The notes under the pieces are model-generated. The model saw nothing but the letters and a program-made list of their open reading frames with translations, was not told the origin of the DNA and searched no databases. DNA of 64,000 bases from Anopheles merus (lineage: Eukaryota; Arthropoda; Insecta; Diptera; Culicidae): contig NC_054083.1 of the NCBI RefSeq assembly GCF_017562075.2, forward strand, positions 23,546,285-23,610,284, written 5' to 3'. Position numbers and translations under genes: made by a program. Shown here piece after piece: positions 25,829 to 38,200 of the stretch. How positions within the stretch are numbered: position 1 is the stretch's first letter; the number at the start of each line of letters is the position of its first letter.

Positions 25829-25840
25829 CACAGGTCACGG
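25829..25840 (+). promoter_or_regulatory. Second AGGTCACGG half-site upstream of ftz-f1 start
   Basis: CACAGGTCACGG repeats the nine-base word AGGTCACGG found at 25412, about 2.1 kb upstream of the start codon. It has an AGGTCA core without the AT-rich extension expected for HR3. Confidence 0.2.
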
Positions 25841-26200
25841 CACAGTTGAGAATTAGTTTCAAGCGCCGGCAAACCGAATACACAAGCGGACAAGCCCGAA
25901 AAGTAACAAACAAACGAACACGCGTAACAAACACCGGGAGGAGGACGTTGTGTGTCTCTCGTGCGCAGACTGCTCCGGTTGCGGGCGAAATGACTGCAGT
26001 CAGATCGCGGCGAGACCGCTGCTGCTGCTGCTGCTGCTGGCACTGGTGCAACCGTGCTGGTGGTGGTGGTAGTGGGTGACCCGAACAACGACGACGACGA
26101 TGAAGCACTCCGCGGTGAAGGCTCGTGAGGCGCGCACGATCGAGCGAGAATGACGACTTACGACCAGCATGGGGGCACCCGGGGGCTATATACTACACTG

Positions 26201-29200
26201 TATATAATTACAAGTTCAAGTTGTTCCGTTCCGTTTTTTTTTCGACGGTCGGATAAGCGCGCACACACCACTCGCCTGCTCGAGCGTCCGATCACAAAAG
26301 AGTGCCGATTTGTTGTCCGGTCGCTCGTAAACCCGGCTGCACCGTGCGTGCGTATGTGTGAGTGAGTGTGTCGGTGCGTCGGTGGGTTCTCTCGAGGGTG
26401 TGAGCGAGCGCACGCGTTGCGTGTGTTTAGGACGGCGGTTCGGTGTGTTGAAAGCATCCCCCATGCAGCTATGTTCGGAGTATACTACGCGTGTACTATG
26501 TGTACTCGTCTCGGTTTCTGCATGCCACTCAGCCTACTCACAAACACATACACACACAGAGACAGATTGTGAGAGTGAGTCAACCCCTAGCCTCATCCCC
26601 CCTTATTCAATGTACAACCCCAAGTAGAGTGTGGATTTGTTGGGGGAGAGAGCGAGAGAACCCAAAACAAGCGACGAACGGTTCCGAAAATTCCCGAAGT
26701 GGCCGCAAGAAAGGAACGCACCAAGAGGTCCGTTCCCTTTTCCGCGCACACAGAGCCCTCAAGGGAGTCACTAGCTCAGCCCGTGAGAGCGACACGCGAG
26801 AGTGCGTGAGCCGTGTGAGCGCGACTCACTGTGACCAGGGCACAAAACACAAAAGGTTACAACAAAGTGAACCAAAGAACAACAGATTAAAAAAAATCAT
26901 GTCATATCTTCGGTACCACAAAAAGCATTCCACCCCTTCAACGTACAGTGTGTCAGCGACGAGCTCCACTAACACCAAACCACAAAGCGAGGGAGAGAGA
27001 GAGCGCGAGTGAGCGACTGCTCCGGCATTTAGGGGTTGAACGAGTGAGCTGTGAGTTCATACCCTTACCCCTTTTTTGCATTTCGGTGCTTCACAAACTC
27101 TCACTCTCGCTTGGCCCAGTTTCGCGGCCCGGTGACACTCACGCGACGAAAACGCACATGGTCTGTGGCCGCTGTGAGCGTAAGAGCACCACAGCCATCA
27201 CCACCACCCCCATTCCTTTGGTGGGCCGTACGCGAGAGGGTTTGTTGTTTTATGTGTGACGGGGTTGCTTTCTTCCTCTCTCACTCGCTCGCTCGCTCGC
27301 TGGCTCGGTAGTCCCACTCGGGTTGGTTCACTTTCGTTTTCGGTTTCGAAGTCATGCTGTCCAAAGCGGATCGTGGTTGGGTTGGTAAAACGGTGGTGGA
27401 AACGGTGGACATTATATGAAGTAATACCTGACCCGGTGAACGGTTTTTTTTTTTTTGACAAAAACTTTCGGCACCGAAAATTGGGCGCCCAGTAAAATGA
27501 TCGAATGAAGGGAAGTACACTAGTGTAAATGATGTTTAATTATTATTTGTTCACAAAAGTATGCTTCTTTTTGCTAGTTAACAATAAATTGATTTATGTT
27601 GCGAGTAGCATTCCATGTTGTTTAAATGATTTAACGTCATATAAAATGACTGTTTGGGTGTACTTTGGGCTTTCGAAAATCAAGTTCGTCGCCTGCTCTT
27701 CAAATTATTAATTGAACAAAGACAAAATTATATTCAGATTCAATTTCTATACCAAATACGCAAAAATTGCACACAAATCATGCTTCGTCATCAGCAGCTC
27801 TACCATCCTCTCCTCACCGTCTCTTCTCTATACCAAACCCTCTACTTCCTTCCCGATCGTCCGGAATGTAACCGGATCACCAGCAGCAAAGAATGAACCT
27901 GACCGCGTGAAGAAATCGGACCCAGAGCCCTCGCCTTCTCTCCTCCACCCTCATCGCGAAGGTGACGTACACCTTGCCGCTCATGTAATAAGTGAAAGTG
28001 GCGCGTTCGTCTCCTGCTTTAGCGCGCGCCGTCAGTCCGCACGGTGTTTGTGGGGGTAATCCATCCATCGGGAAAAGGTAACGCGCGAAATGACAAATGA
28101 GATGGCAAACGGTGGTCATGGTGGTGGTCTCGTCATCGTTCGTCGTCGTGCCGTTTGCTACACGCGTGTGTCTGTGTGTGCTTGCAACGGCGCGCTTTTG
28201 GTGATAGCGATGACGGCGGCGACCTACTTTTGTGCGTGTCTACAATACCCGCCCCGGCGGCTGCTCTCGCTCGCACACCACCACACTGCCAGCGCCAGAG
28301 CGCCGATTAAGGTCTATGTTAAACCGTGCCAGCTAACACCATCCGGCTACCTCTTCCCCATCTCATCCTCCAAGCACCTGACGATTTCATGCACGTATCG
28401 ACACGATCAGGTTCGAAATCTTGAGCCACCGGATTTGAGCCACTGCCGCTGCCGTTGTGTGTGCTGTTCAAACAGAAAATAAACCGATGCGGTTCACGAT
28501 CGAGTTCCAGTTCCAGTAGACCATATTCCGTTCTAGCAATAGAGAAGATGATGGAGCAGGTTCTGACCAAAGAAGCGGTCAGCAAAGAGCTTCCTTTTTC
28601 GGGAGCTGCTGCAATTAAACCAGAAATTGTACGTTTGCTTCCTTTTTCCCTGCTGCCTATATGCTGCCTTTCTGTGCTGGGCGTTTATCTGTTTGCGCAA
28701 GTCATCCTCACTCGAAAAAAGGGTCTGTTAGTGCTGGCTCTTTCTTGATCTGAGCCTCTCTCTATCTGTTTGTTTGCACAGCATCCACCAAGAGCCAGAG
28801 CCAAGGGAAATTAATAATGCTGTAAGTCAGTGATGGGGGAAAAAGCCCATTCGAATGGATACGCACACACCCAGAGGCACGGCACGGTTGGCTCGGATGG
28901 CGAGCTTCTAACCGGAACCAGAAACTGACCTAACACACGTCCAACACTGTTGTCGGTCCGATGAGCTTATTTGACTCTTCATCGTTTGAAACTATCATGT
29001 GGGAGATTCTTCATCCAAGAAGCAGTTCTTGAGCTGAATAAATCGATAACTTGAAGAAGTATTTTCCACATAAAAACCAAACATTGAAGACTAGTTGATG
29101 CACAACAATATTTGAACACTTTCGGTTGCTCAATAGCATCCCGACCAGTGTCCCAAAGCTGCCAGTGAAAGAGAGAAAGTAATGCCCTCCGCAGCTGATA

Positions 29201-31781
29201 CCTACGCGAGAAAGTGAGCAGCGGCTGTTGGGAGACGGCGACGGACAGAAGAAGAAACAAGTCGCTCGTCTTACGCGTGTGGCCTGTTTGCGTGATGCGA
29301 AATGGTACAAACACACCACATCAGGCTCCCGAAAAACAAACGGGCCTCAAAATAAATTGGTGCAAGATAGATAGCACACAGACAGCGACAGACAGGCCAA
29401 CGAAGCAGCAGCAGCAGCAGACATATAGACAACAGCAACCAAGCCGTGGTGGAACATTTGCTCCCCCGGGCTACTTTTGGGTGGGAAGGAGGACGCGAGG
29501 GTTGCATAATTGTTGGTACCACGTTACCAGGTTTTTTTTTAATGCCGCACCGGCCGAGCGACACATTTCCCTTTATTTCTCCTTACTTTCCCAATTCCGC
29601 TGGGAAGTGTTGGGTGGAGGTTTGGGTAAACACGGCGAAATGGTTGCGGCAAGGTGCTAATAGGTAACGAGGAAGCAAATGTTTGACGATTAGGAGGATC
29701 GCACCGCGGGGCTATTTATGGACGAAATCGGCGATCGGTGAGAAATCAATTTGGATCGCATGGGCTCTTTTCACACGTCGAGTTTTCACAACACTAATGC
29801 ATGCGCCAACAACATTGGAGTGAGTTGCGAATTTAACAATTTAGATACGATTTTGGATCACTCACATACAAAACGCTTCTTACGATCAACCATTTGTTTA
29901 CACTTTTTAGCAAGCAACAAATACTGACTAAATATTTACGTTCATGATCGAAGGATTGATAGAATTGCTGGCAACTACAAATGAGCGAAGCATATAACTT
30001 CAGGGAACTGCAATTGATTGAACAGCAGCCGTTATACAACAAAATCTCTGCTCAATTTTCTTCCTTTGCCACCAATGCTTCCCACAGGCACAGGCGTGAC
30101 GTAACGCACGCTGATCACGTTATTTTTTGTTGGAGCTCCTTGCTGCAGACTCAAACTTCCTTCGGCGAAAGATTAACCCTTTTCCTTTACCTGTGTGCTT
30201 TTGGGAACCTTTCCATTCCTGATTTCTTGTCTTAAAGTAGCCCCGCCGAACGTGCACCAAAACTCCAGGACATGCCCCTTTTCGAAGCGTACCCTTTTTG
30301 CGAATGCAATTTCCACACAGCCACACGCCGCCGCTTGGAGGAATTCGTATCCCGCGCCCGTTCGTCTCGTTGTGTGCGGCAGGAACGAAATCACTTTCAC
30401 GTGCCGGGTTCCCTTGGCGGGTTCTTTTTCCGTGGACTTTCTTGCATATTCTTACCTCGGGTCGGGTCTTTACGCAATCGAAAATTCGAAACTTTTGCAC
30501 CTAAACGCCGCCGATCGTATTCCGTTTTCGGGTCTAGGCTCCACTAGACTAGAGAGCTCCATCATCAGAACCAAAGGAACAGACGATGGGCGCACATCTT
30601 GATTTATTTTGATCGGCGGCACCGTTTACCTACCGCTTCGAAGAAGTCTTTTTTATTTCATTCGTTGCGGTTCGGCGAGTCTTTAACGGGGACCACCACC
30701 GCATTTTCGGTGCGATTCTTCACGGATGCAACGCCGTAAAGGGCGCTCCAATGCCGATTTGCGGAGAAAGGAGAGTATCCCATCGTTCAGTGGGTGCGCG
30801 CGGCAGCCTGGCTGAAAGCGGCAGCAGGAGTGCTTTTTTGTGCCACAATTTTCTCGGCTTCTCTTCCACCGAACGTTGCTGTCCCATCAAACGAAAGCAA
30901 CCGAACCCTTTCCCTCGCGGAAGGACGCGTTCCGAGTCGGTGGTTGCCGATTTTTTTTTTGCTCTTTTTTGCCCAAAACGTTTAATGTAACTGTAAATTT
31001 GAAACCATCGCATCGAAAGTCAATGGGTAGCCTCTGTAGCCGCCGGTCCAGACGTGATGCAGGTAGACCACACCACCGTTCCGAAGCCATCTAGTGCGTC
31101 AACTTTGGGCGCCGACGGAGCCTTTTTTTATGGTGTTCTCATCGAAATATCTTCCCAGTATGTCATAATTCGCACAGAGCGTCTGCCTGGGTTAACTCTC
31201 CGATGACACATAAATCACCACTAATCATAGCTGGACTGGACAATTTAACCGCCAACCATCGCAAGAAACTCCAGCGTCTACGACAGCGAAATTTGACGTG
31301 ATTCTTCGACGAAGATGCTCCCCAGGTTTTGGGGGATCCACAGCACAAGGCAGGCGCCTGTTTCTTCTGGGAAGGATTTTTGAGCGGCGGCGGTGCATTG
31401 TTTTAGCGTTAATTTCCAAAGAAAAGATTTATTAGTATCCAAAAACGTCATGGCAAAAAATAGAACGTTCGATACAAACTGCAACCATGACCCAGTATTT
31501 GTGCGAAAAGGTTAAATTCTGCAGAAATAACAGTAAAGTAGGGATTTATGTTTTACGAGAAATTGTGATCCTTTTTTAGCAATAGAATAGGATCCATCAA
31601 GACGGAGGGGTAAATTTGTATGCCCACTGCAGACAATTAGTTTCATAAGGACACGATTTGAGAGGATTGCATGAACTCGATTCATATTCAATTTATATGG
31701 CCATTTTTACCCAGAAGTCCTAGACAAATCTTTGGTGATGCTTATCGTTGTTAAGATACAACTAATTTCCATTTATCTCGC
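26201..31781. other. Non-coding block upstream of ftz-f1 (intergenic, or intron of a longer transcript)
   Basis: No exon is recognised. It is rich in GTGTGAG and GAGCGAG words around 26340-27060 and 27280-27305, with short CAG runs (29405-29421). Minus- and plus-strand frames here have no domain and are explained by these words. Confidence 0.45.
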
Positions 31782-31971
31782 CGGTCTCATGATACAGTCG
31801 TCAACTCGTACGACTTAACAACATACCCGTCATTAGATCAAGTCTCGAATCGACCGCGCTCACATACGTAAAATTGACTATCCTGCTGTGGGTTAGTGGT
31901 ACAGACAAGCCCAAAAGTGGTGCTGGAAAGCTTCGACCGACAAAGTTTGTTGTGTCAAAGAAGAAGAAGAT
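31782..31971 (+). mobile_element. tRNA-derived SINE, SINE200-like
   Basis: The head carries pol III promoter-like boxes: ATACAGTCGTCAACTCG as box A, and a decayed box B AGATCAAGTCTCGAATCG near 31834-31851. The body includes GACTATCCTGCTGTGGG and the tail ends in AAAGAAGAAGAAG. This order and 3' end match what I know of the Anopheles SINE200 family. SINEs are non-autonomous and rely on a LINE for movement. No clear target duplication is visible, and box B has lost its GGTTC core, so the copy looks old. Confidence 0.7.
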
Positions 31972-32938
31972 GTGGTTCATGTCGCTTGGAATTTATTAAT
32001 AAAAATATTAAAAATTTTAGGTAGCAATTGCCTTTGAAACATTTTGTTTGTGGGTTTCATGAAGATTTAGTCATATATAAACACTTGTTGCATCAGGCAT
32101 ACAATAAAAAATACGGAAAATCATCTACCGAACAACCATGATGCTCCATCCAAAAAAGTTGCGAAATTTAACTTCCAATCCCATTCCAACTCCATCGAAC
32201 GCACACACTCAGTACTTCACCACACCATCCGGCAACCATCCCCACTCACGCACAAAACATACGCAAAAAAGCCCCGAATTCGCTTTCGCTTTCATTTTCC
32301 AACCCCGGGAATAAACGCTCAACGCGAACCAACCAGCGAACACACAGTGTGAGCGGCGTGTATGTCGCTGTGACTTTGTGCGACTTCCACCTCGCAGCCC
32401 GGCCCGACCCGGCTGAATCCACAAATGCATTTCCGCCGTTTGCCTGGGGACGCTTGGGGAGAGTGTGTTTCACTTTCGGTTTCATTTCACTGTCAGCGGG
32501 CGTCACGGGAACGCGCAAAATGAAAGCAAAAAATAACAAAAACAAACGATAACGAAGGCTAATATTGCGCGGCAAGCGCTCCCCCGCCTTGTCTGTCTGT
32601 CTGTCTGTCCGGTTTGTTTCGCGGTGTAGCATGGTGAGATGCTGTGATGAGATGCATGACTTCATCGGGCCGCCGCTCACTACGACGGTGGTGAGAGAGA
32701 CACACAGACGAGCAGAACGGAAACCTGCACAAGCGTTAGGGCTGAAAAGGGAAACACGGGGCGTGCGAGCAAGGCAGGGAGGGCGGCCGAGGTGCGAGTT
32801 TGAATCGCGAACGGAGGACGATTACAACACACACTCCCCGAAACAGAAGCCGCACCACATCACGCGGCCCCTGGTGGGCTGGCTTAAGAGGGTGGTGGGA
32901 GTGAAGAAACGTAAAGAGAGGAAGAGAGAGGGAGAAAG

Positions 32939-32941
<3 letters not shown>
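31972..32941. other. Non-coding block
   Basis: No exon is recognised. Short TCTG repeats lie at 32591-32609. Confidence 0.45.

Positions 32942-32983
<42 letters not shown>
32942..32983. repeat. (GA)n microsatellite
   Basis: A pure GA tract of about 42 bases. Confidence 0.97.
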
Positions 32984-32985
<2 letters not shown>

Positions 32986-35192
32986 AAGAGCGCGTGTGAT
33001 CACTGAATAGATCCGGTCGGTGGTGTATAGAAGTGATGCAAAAACACACTATCATGCCTACTACTCGGATGGATTAGGCGACTTAGATGAGGCAGCGGTC
33101 TGTTGTTAAGCATTTAAATTATATTTTTAATTTTTTTAAATAACAAACAATTTGAAAAAAAGTACTAGTTTTAAAGATTCCTTTAATAGATGCATTAAAC
33201 AATCTTAACTGAGTATCCAAAACACTCACAAAATACCATTACGATCCTTTAACAGAGCAGCGACTAATGCGCTACTCAAGTGTGTTGAGCTGGTACGGCT
33301 CAGATGACCACATTCGGATGTGGAAGTGAATGCAAAGCAGCATGGGGTGGTGTGGTAGGGGGTTGATGGGGAGCAACCAACCTAGGCAACGCAATCGATG
33401 AGGCAGCAGCAGCAGCAGCCAGGGCACCCCACAGCGTGAGCTTCGAGACCGCGGCATTCGAGAGTGAGAGCGAAGCGGCGGTACCGTCGTACATACGGTC
33501 GCGGCTTCACTGCTCGGCACGGGTGTCCTACTGACCTACTTTTCAAAGCTGTAGTAGAGTGAAGGGGCTGGGGAGTTCGTCGCCGACGTCGCTGCTGCCG
33601 TACCGCACCGCAGCAGCAGCACCACCAACGGCGAGCGAACGAAACGTCCGATAGCATGGCCAAAGAGATGACGACGACGATGATGGTGATGTCGTGTCTC
33701 CACACCTCGCCACACACCGACCAAAATGCAACCCCTTCGGACGGGGTTGATTGAGGGGGAGCAACCCCATGTTTGATTCCATCGATTTATCGCTCGCTGC
33801 TCGTCCACGATGGGAACCCACTGATAGGCTCTCCGCGCGCTACGGGTTGACATTTAATTGATAAATAAGAAATAACCCAATCGCGCACAGACAAACACAC
33901 TAAAAATGGATCGATTTTAATTCCATCCCGTTGACTGGTGGGCTTGTATTATTCTCTTTTTTCTTTTTTTTCGCCCAAACGTTTCTCCCAAACGATCCTG
34001 ATGGTGTCCAGCGCGGAATATATCACACGCCTTGGTCGAGGGACGAAGACTGTCCCACCGGTAGGTCAGGGTGTGGCGAGGGTGTGCTTAAATTATACCC
34101 CCACTGCCTGTCACAAAACTCCCCCCCCCCCCCACCCAACCACTCTTCCTCTCGTCCATCTTTACGCATGCGATGCACACGCACGCATTTCCCAATCGAC
34201 TCTACGCGGGGTGCGTGCGTGTGTCAATCGACCCGCTGCTGCTGCTGCTGCTAGTGGTGGTGCCGGTTTTGGTTGCTGTGGTATTTGGTCAACTCTTGTT
34301 GTTTCTCTGTCACCCATATCTCAACCCCGTGGACAAAAGGGGGAGGCAGGAAGAGTGCGTGGGTTCAGGGTGCAACCAAAAAAAAACGCTACTCCAATGG
34401 GGACGAGGGAGGGATTGGTTTATCACAAAAGATATTGTGCCAGGGCAGTGATGTAAACTTCACACCCTCCCAAACAAAAGCGGGCCTCTCTCCCCGACGC
34501 TTCTGGGAGTTTTTTTTTTTATCAAACCTTTTTTGCGGCTTGCTGGGCGCCCAAATGGAACTCGCACATCCACCACCCTCTCGCAGGGGGAAGAGTGATG
34601 ACTCGTCATAGTGCGTGGGATGTGCGGGAAACTGGAGCGAGATTTGTGGGCCTTTTCTGACGACACGATAGTTCGTTAAGGTTGGAAGTCATCGCATAAT
34701 CGGCTGTTAATAATCTTCCTAAATGGTGATCTATTAGAAACGTGAGTCGGTTAGATTGTCTGGGGTTCGTTTTGCTGGGGAGTTTAGCGACAGTTTGCAC
34801 ACATTAAGATGGTTAAGGCTTGTTGGGGACGGGAGGTAAAAGAGTAGGATTCAATAGTTAGGATTATTAAAAGAGTGTTGCCCAGACAAGAGAGCTGTCC
34901 TAAATATCAAAGGGTATAATTTGCTTATGGAATTGTAGACAAAATAAATGATTGAGTTAAAATCTGATATAAAAATGGTGTAAATTATAGAAGTGCTTAA
35001 ATTATAATTATAATAAATTACAGTTAATCCTATGAATACGAATAAGAGACTTGAACTCATGCCGGACATGTTGGGGAGTCGTACATATAACATCTGTACT
35101 ATACGGTCGGTCGTTGTAATGCGCTTTAAATGTTGATCCGTTCCATTCCACCCATCCATTTTTAGATACTCAATTTCTGTATAAAGCAAAGC
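32984..35192. other. Non-coding block
   Basis: No exon is accepted. CAG/CTG runs at 33404-33420 and 34230-34252 give Ala, Leu or Cys runs. A short GC-rich minus-strand frame at 33381-33494 was considered and rejected. AT-rich from about 34850. Confidence 0.4.
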
Positions 35193-35220
35193 ACAGGGTT
35201 TTCCAAGAAGTTTTGAATGT
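35193..35220 (+). repeat. Fragment of the GTTTTCCAAG repeat family
   Basis: CACAGGGTTTTCCAAG followed by a TTTTGAATG block resembles the left end of the repeat at 10057. Only the end is recognisable. Confidence 0.4.
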
Positions 35221-38200
35221 TTCTTGAATTTGTCTCAAAACTGATTGACGATTTTTTTATTTATTCTCGCCACTTTAGGAATCATTCCAACATTATTCAA
35301 ATAAATGTTTGGTACCTTTTTTGTAAAATTCAATAATTTTTTGATGTATAATTAAATACAATTGTGGACTGGTTTAAAAAGGAAATAATAAATAAATCGA
35401 AAGACGAATTAAACAATATTTCGGCATCTATTCATAAGTCCATAAAGCCTTTGCTACTCGGTTGTGATATAAAACTGAAATGAGATTTTTTATTTAAAAC
35501 AATGTTTTACATCAAATACAACTAAGCGCACATCAATATAATTGCCCTGAAACGCATCCAGCCATGATACGCGATCACTTTAACGATGTTTGCCGAACAA
35601 AACGCTATTAAAATGCTCATCAAATTGAGCGCGCCCATTATTCTCGAACTGCAAATGAGCTCCCAAACTTTCCATCACAAAAGCGCGAACATCTAACCAC
35701 GCTGACATTGATGACAGATCCGCAACAAAGAACCTGACATAATCAGCACGCAGGATGACATAGATGCTCTTTTGTCGACTGTTGAGTGTAACCTTTCAAA
35801 GCGTACAACAAACGCGACACAAAGCGAGCATTCAAACATTATAAGTGCTCGATCTAGAAATGCATCCCCTTCCCTTTTTTTCTTGCTCTGTGCGTATATG
35901 GCGTGGGGTTTGTTTTTGGCACCCGAAATAATTATTTCACATGCCAAACACCTTTTCAACGCGCTCAAAAATGCGCAGAGTGCCAATAATCAACACCAGA
36001 GCGGCGCGATTGAATCGGAAAACCACTCCACCGTTAAACTGCTGGCTAAGCTCCGGCTATCTGAAACAAAGCGGCGGGGAAATCCGAGGACAGTGAGATT
36101 GTTTCATTTTGGACGAGCCTCCTCTTCTCTCAATCCGCTACAGCTAAGAGAGTTTTTGGATGAATTTCGAGGTGACGGGAACATTGCGACACGTTCCAGT
36201 CTGCTCTAGTACAAAGGCATATAAATTGTAACTGATTTGATTGTAAATTGTTCTGCTTTACAATTTTGTGAGAGGATTTCCCATGGACACAGTTTTAGGC
36301 GAAAGAACAAGCTAGTCAGACTGATTAATGCTGTTATTTCCCGCTAACATAATAAATGGCTATTTATTTCAATTTCATACAAGTCAGCACAAAGACTGAT
36401 TCAATCACAATGATAAAAGTGTCAAGGTTGAGAATGAAGTTACCTCTGCTGTTGATAGTAAAACTTACTTTAAATTTAAACATTATTTTCCTAGCATAAA
36501 CAAAGTAATAGACCACAAAAGATCCCTCAGAATTTCCAATCCAACACGTAACCCGGTAGGGTCAGTGCATAAAAGGTAAACGGCGTCTCGGCCTTTTAAA
36601 AATGCAATGGTTTTCCTCCCAGTAACACCAAACTACTGTGTTGCTGTTTCAGTGATTCTGTTTCTCGTTCAGTTCTTTTACTTTTGATTTACTTCGTGCT
36701 ATAAATCGGCAATTGTCGTTCCTTCGCTGATACCAGACCAGAGCGAGAAGATGTACGTTTTTGGGTTGAAAGTCGTAAAATTGACGTATGGTAATAAAAT
36801 TGCGTTCGTCGAACGGTGCCGCGTTAGAATTTGCCTGCCCGAGAGAGGTGAAATATTCAACAAGTCACTATTTCTTTGACAAGATTGTAGGCCAGTTCGT
36901 GCGACTGGCATTATTGATACCGGTATCTAGACAGAGAGAAACCCTTAAACATTACACACAGGTAGACAAACACAGCAGTTGTCGGTAATTGACATATAGG
37001 TGAGGTAGGTGTTTGGAATTGTTTGGAGAAACTAAAAAATGAACATGTTTGTTTGCACATTAAATCAAAACATTTACTAACAAATCGGAAACAGTTACTC
37101 GAAACTGTTGTAGATTGGAATCCTTAAAGTTTTGTCCGAAAACCTTGCATCTCGCCTCTAAAAAAAATGCTGATTTGTCTATTGCCTTATACCTACGTGA
37201 GCCTTTGATTTATTGCTTTATGATCGTCAATAGCGCTTCCCAGTGCAGCACTCACAACCTTCCTTCTTTTCCATCATTTCCTTCTCACATGCGTAAAAGA
37301 AATGCTTTCTTCTAGCCAATTGAGCAATTATGAACGGTGAAAGAATATGCTCTCGGAGGTTCGCTTTCTATCCCGAATAATTATCGCCCGAAAGAAACCT
37401 CGAAAGTCCCTACCAAAAGAAGATGACTCCTGCCCTAATGCACGTATCCTGCGCAAGAGCTGCAGATGGATTCCAGCACGGAACACAGGAACATCATAAA
37501 AGGTGGTAATTATCCTTCGCCTTGCCCTGCTGCCTACTGCCTCCGCTTCTTTCTTGGGTGTATCTCTTGCTGCTGGGAAATAACACGCTTCATCCTCATG
37601 ACCGACCTACTCCTATCCTATTCCTCCACAGTGGGTAACACGGGGCCCGAGAGCAATTGACTACCAATTAGCGTAAATATTATGTAAATATTCTACCCCA
37701 AACGCATCTAAGCAGCAATGTGCATCCGTCCAGGGTACAGGGCAAATTCACCAAACAATAAAACACCAATGCCTCCAGTGATCCCAAAGAATGTACCTCG
37801 TCCTCCTCGGGAACACTGCCCAGGGATATTACTTTCTCGGCCCAATGTGCTCACAGATCAAACGGGGCCTTTCCTTGAGCCGGTCCAATGTTTCTAACAC
37901 GCGTGTTAGTGTGGCTGGGCAAATGTTGTATCAACAAAGGATCAGGAGCGGCAGGCCCTATAGGTACGAATGCAATCAAAACAAACAACCCGAAGGTGCC
38001 TTTTGCAGCGGTGCACATGGAAATTGCCAGTCTGGGTACAGGTATCCTTTGTACGACATTATTGGTACAACGGGAAAGTCAAACTACCGATTCGTTAAGG
38101 TGTTCTGTCGTAAATAAAAGGGGAAGTGTAAGCTACACCAAAACAGGACCTTCCTTCTTCGGCAATTACCAACTAATAACATGACCTGAGCATAAGTTAT

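Larger units (their letters stand above)
23743..26200 (-). other. 5' leader and promoter-proximal flank of the beta-type ftz-f1 transcript
   Basis: No upstream coding exon is seen. The stretch starts beyond the in-frame TGA that precedes the FTZ-F1 start codon. A minus-strand frame at about 25774-26150 (Thr, Ala and Ser runs) has no ATG. Receptor half-sites at 25409 and 25829 are listed separately. The transcription start cannot be placed from sequence alone; a TATATAG on the minus strand at 26186-26192 lacks a well-spaced initiator. Confidence 0.4.

Noticed and set aside
25774..26150. Minus-strand Thr/Ala/Ser-rich frame just upstream of ftz-f1
   Set aside because: No ATG in the frame before its upstream stop; more likely leader or promoter DNA.
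26186..26192. TATATAG on the minus strand as the beta ftz-f1 TATA box
   Set aside because: The nearest initiator-like TCATTC is about 41 bases away, farther than usual, and TATA words are common here.
33381..33494. GC-rich minus-strand frame from ATG 33494 with an Ala run, ending at GTTGGT
   Set aside because: Donor is poor, start context is weak and the Ala run comes from a CAG repeat.
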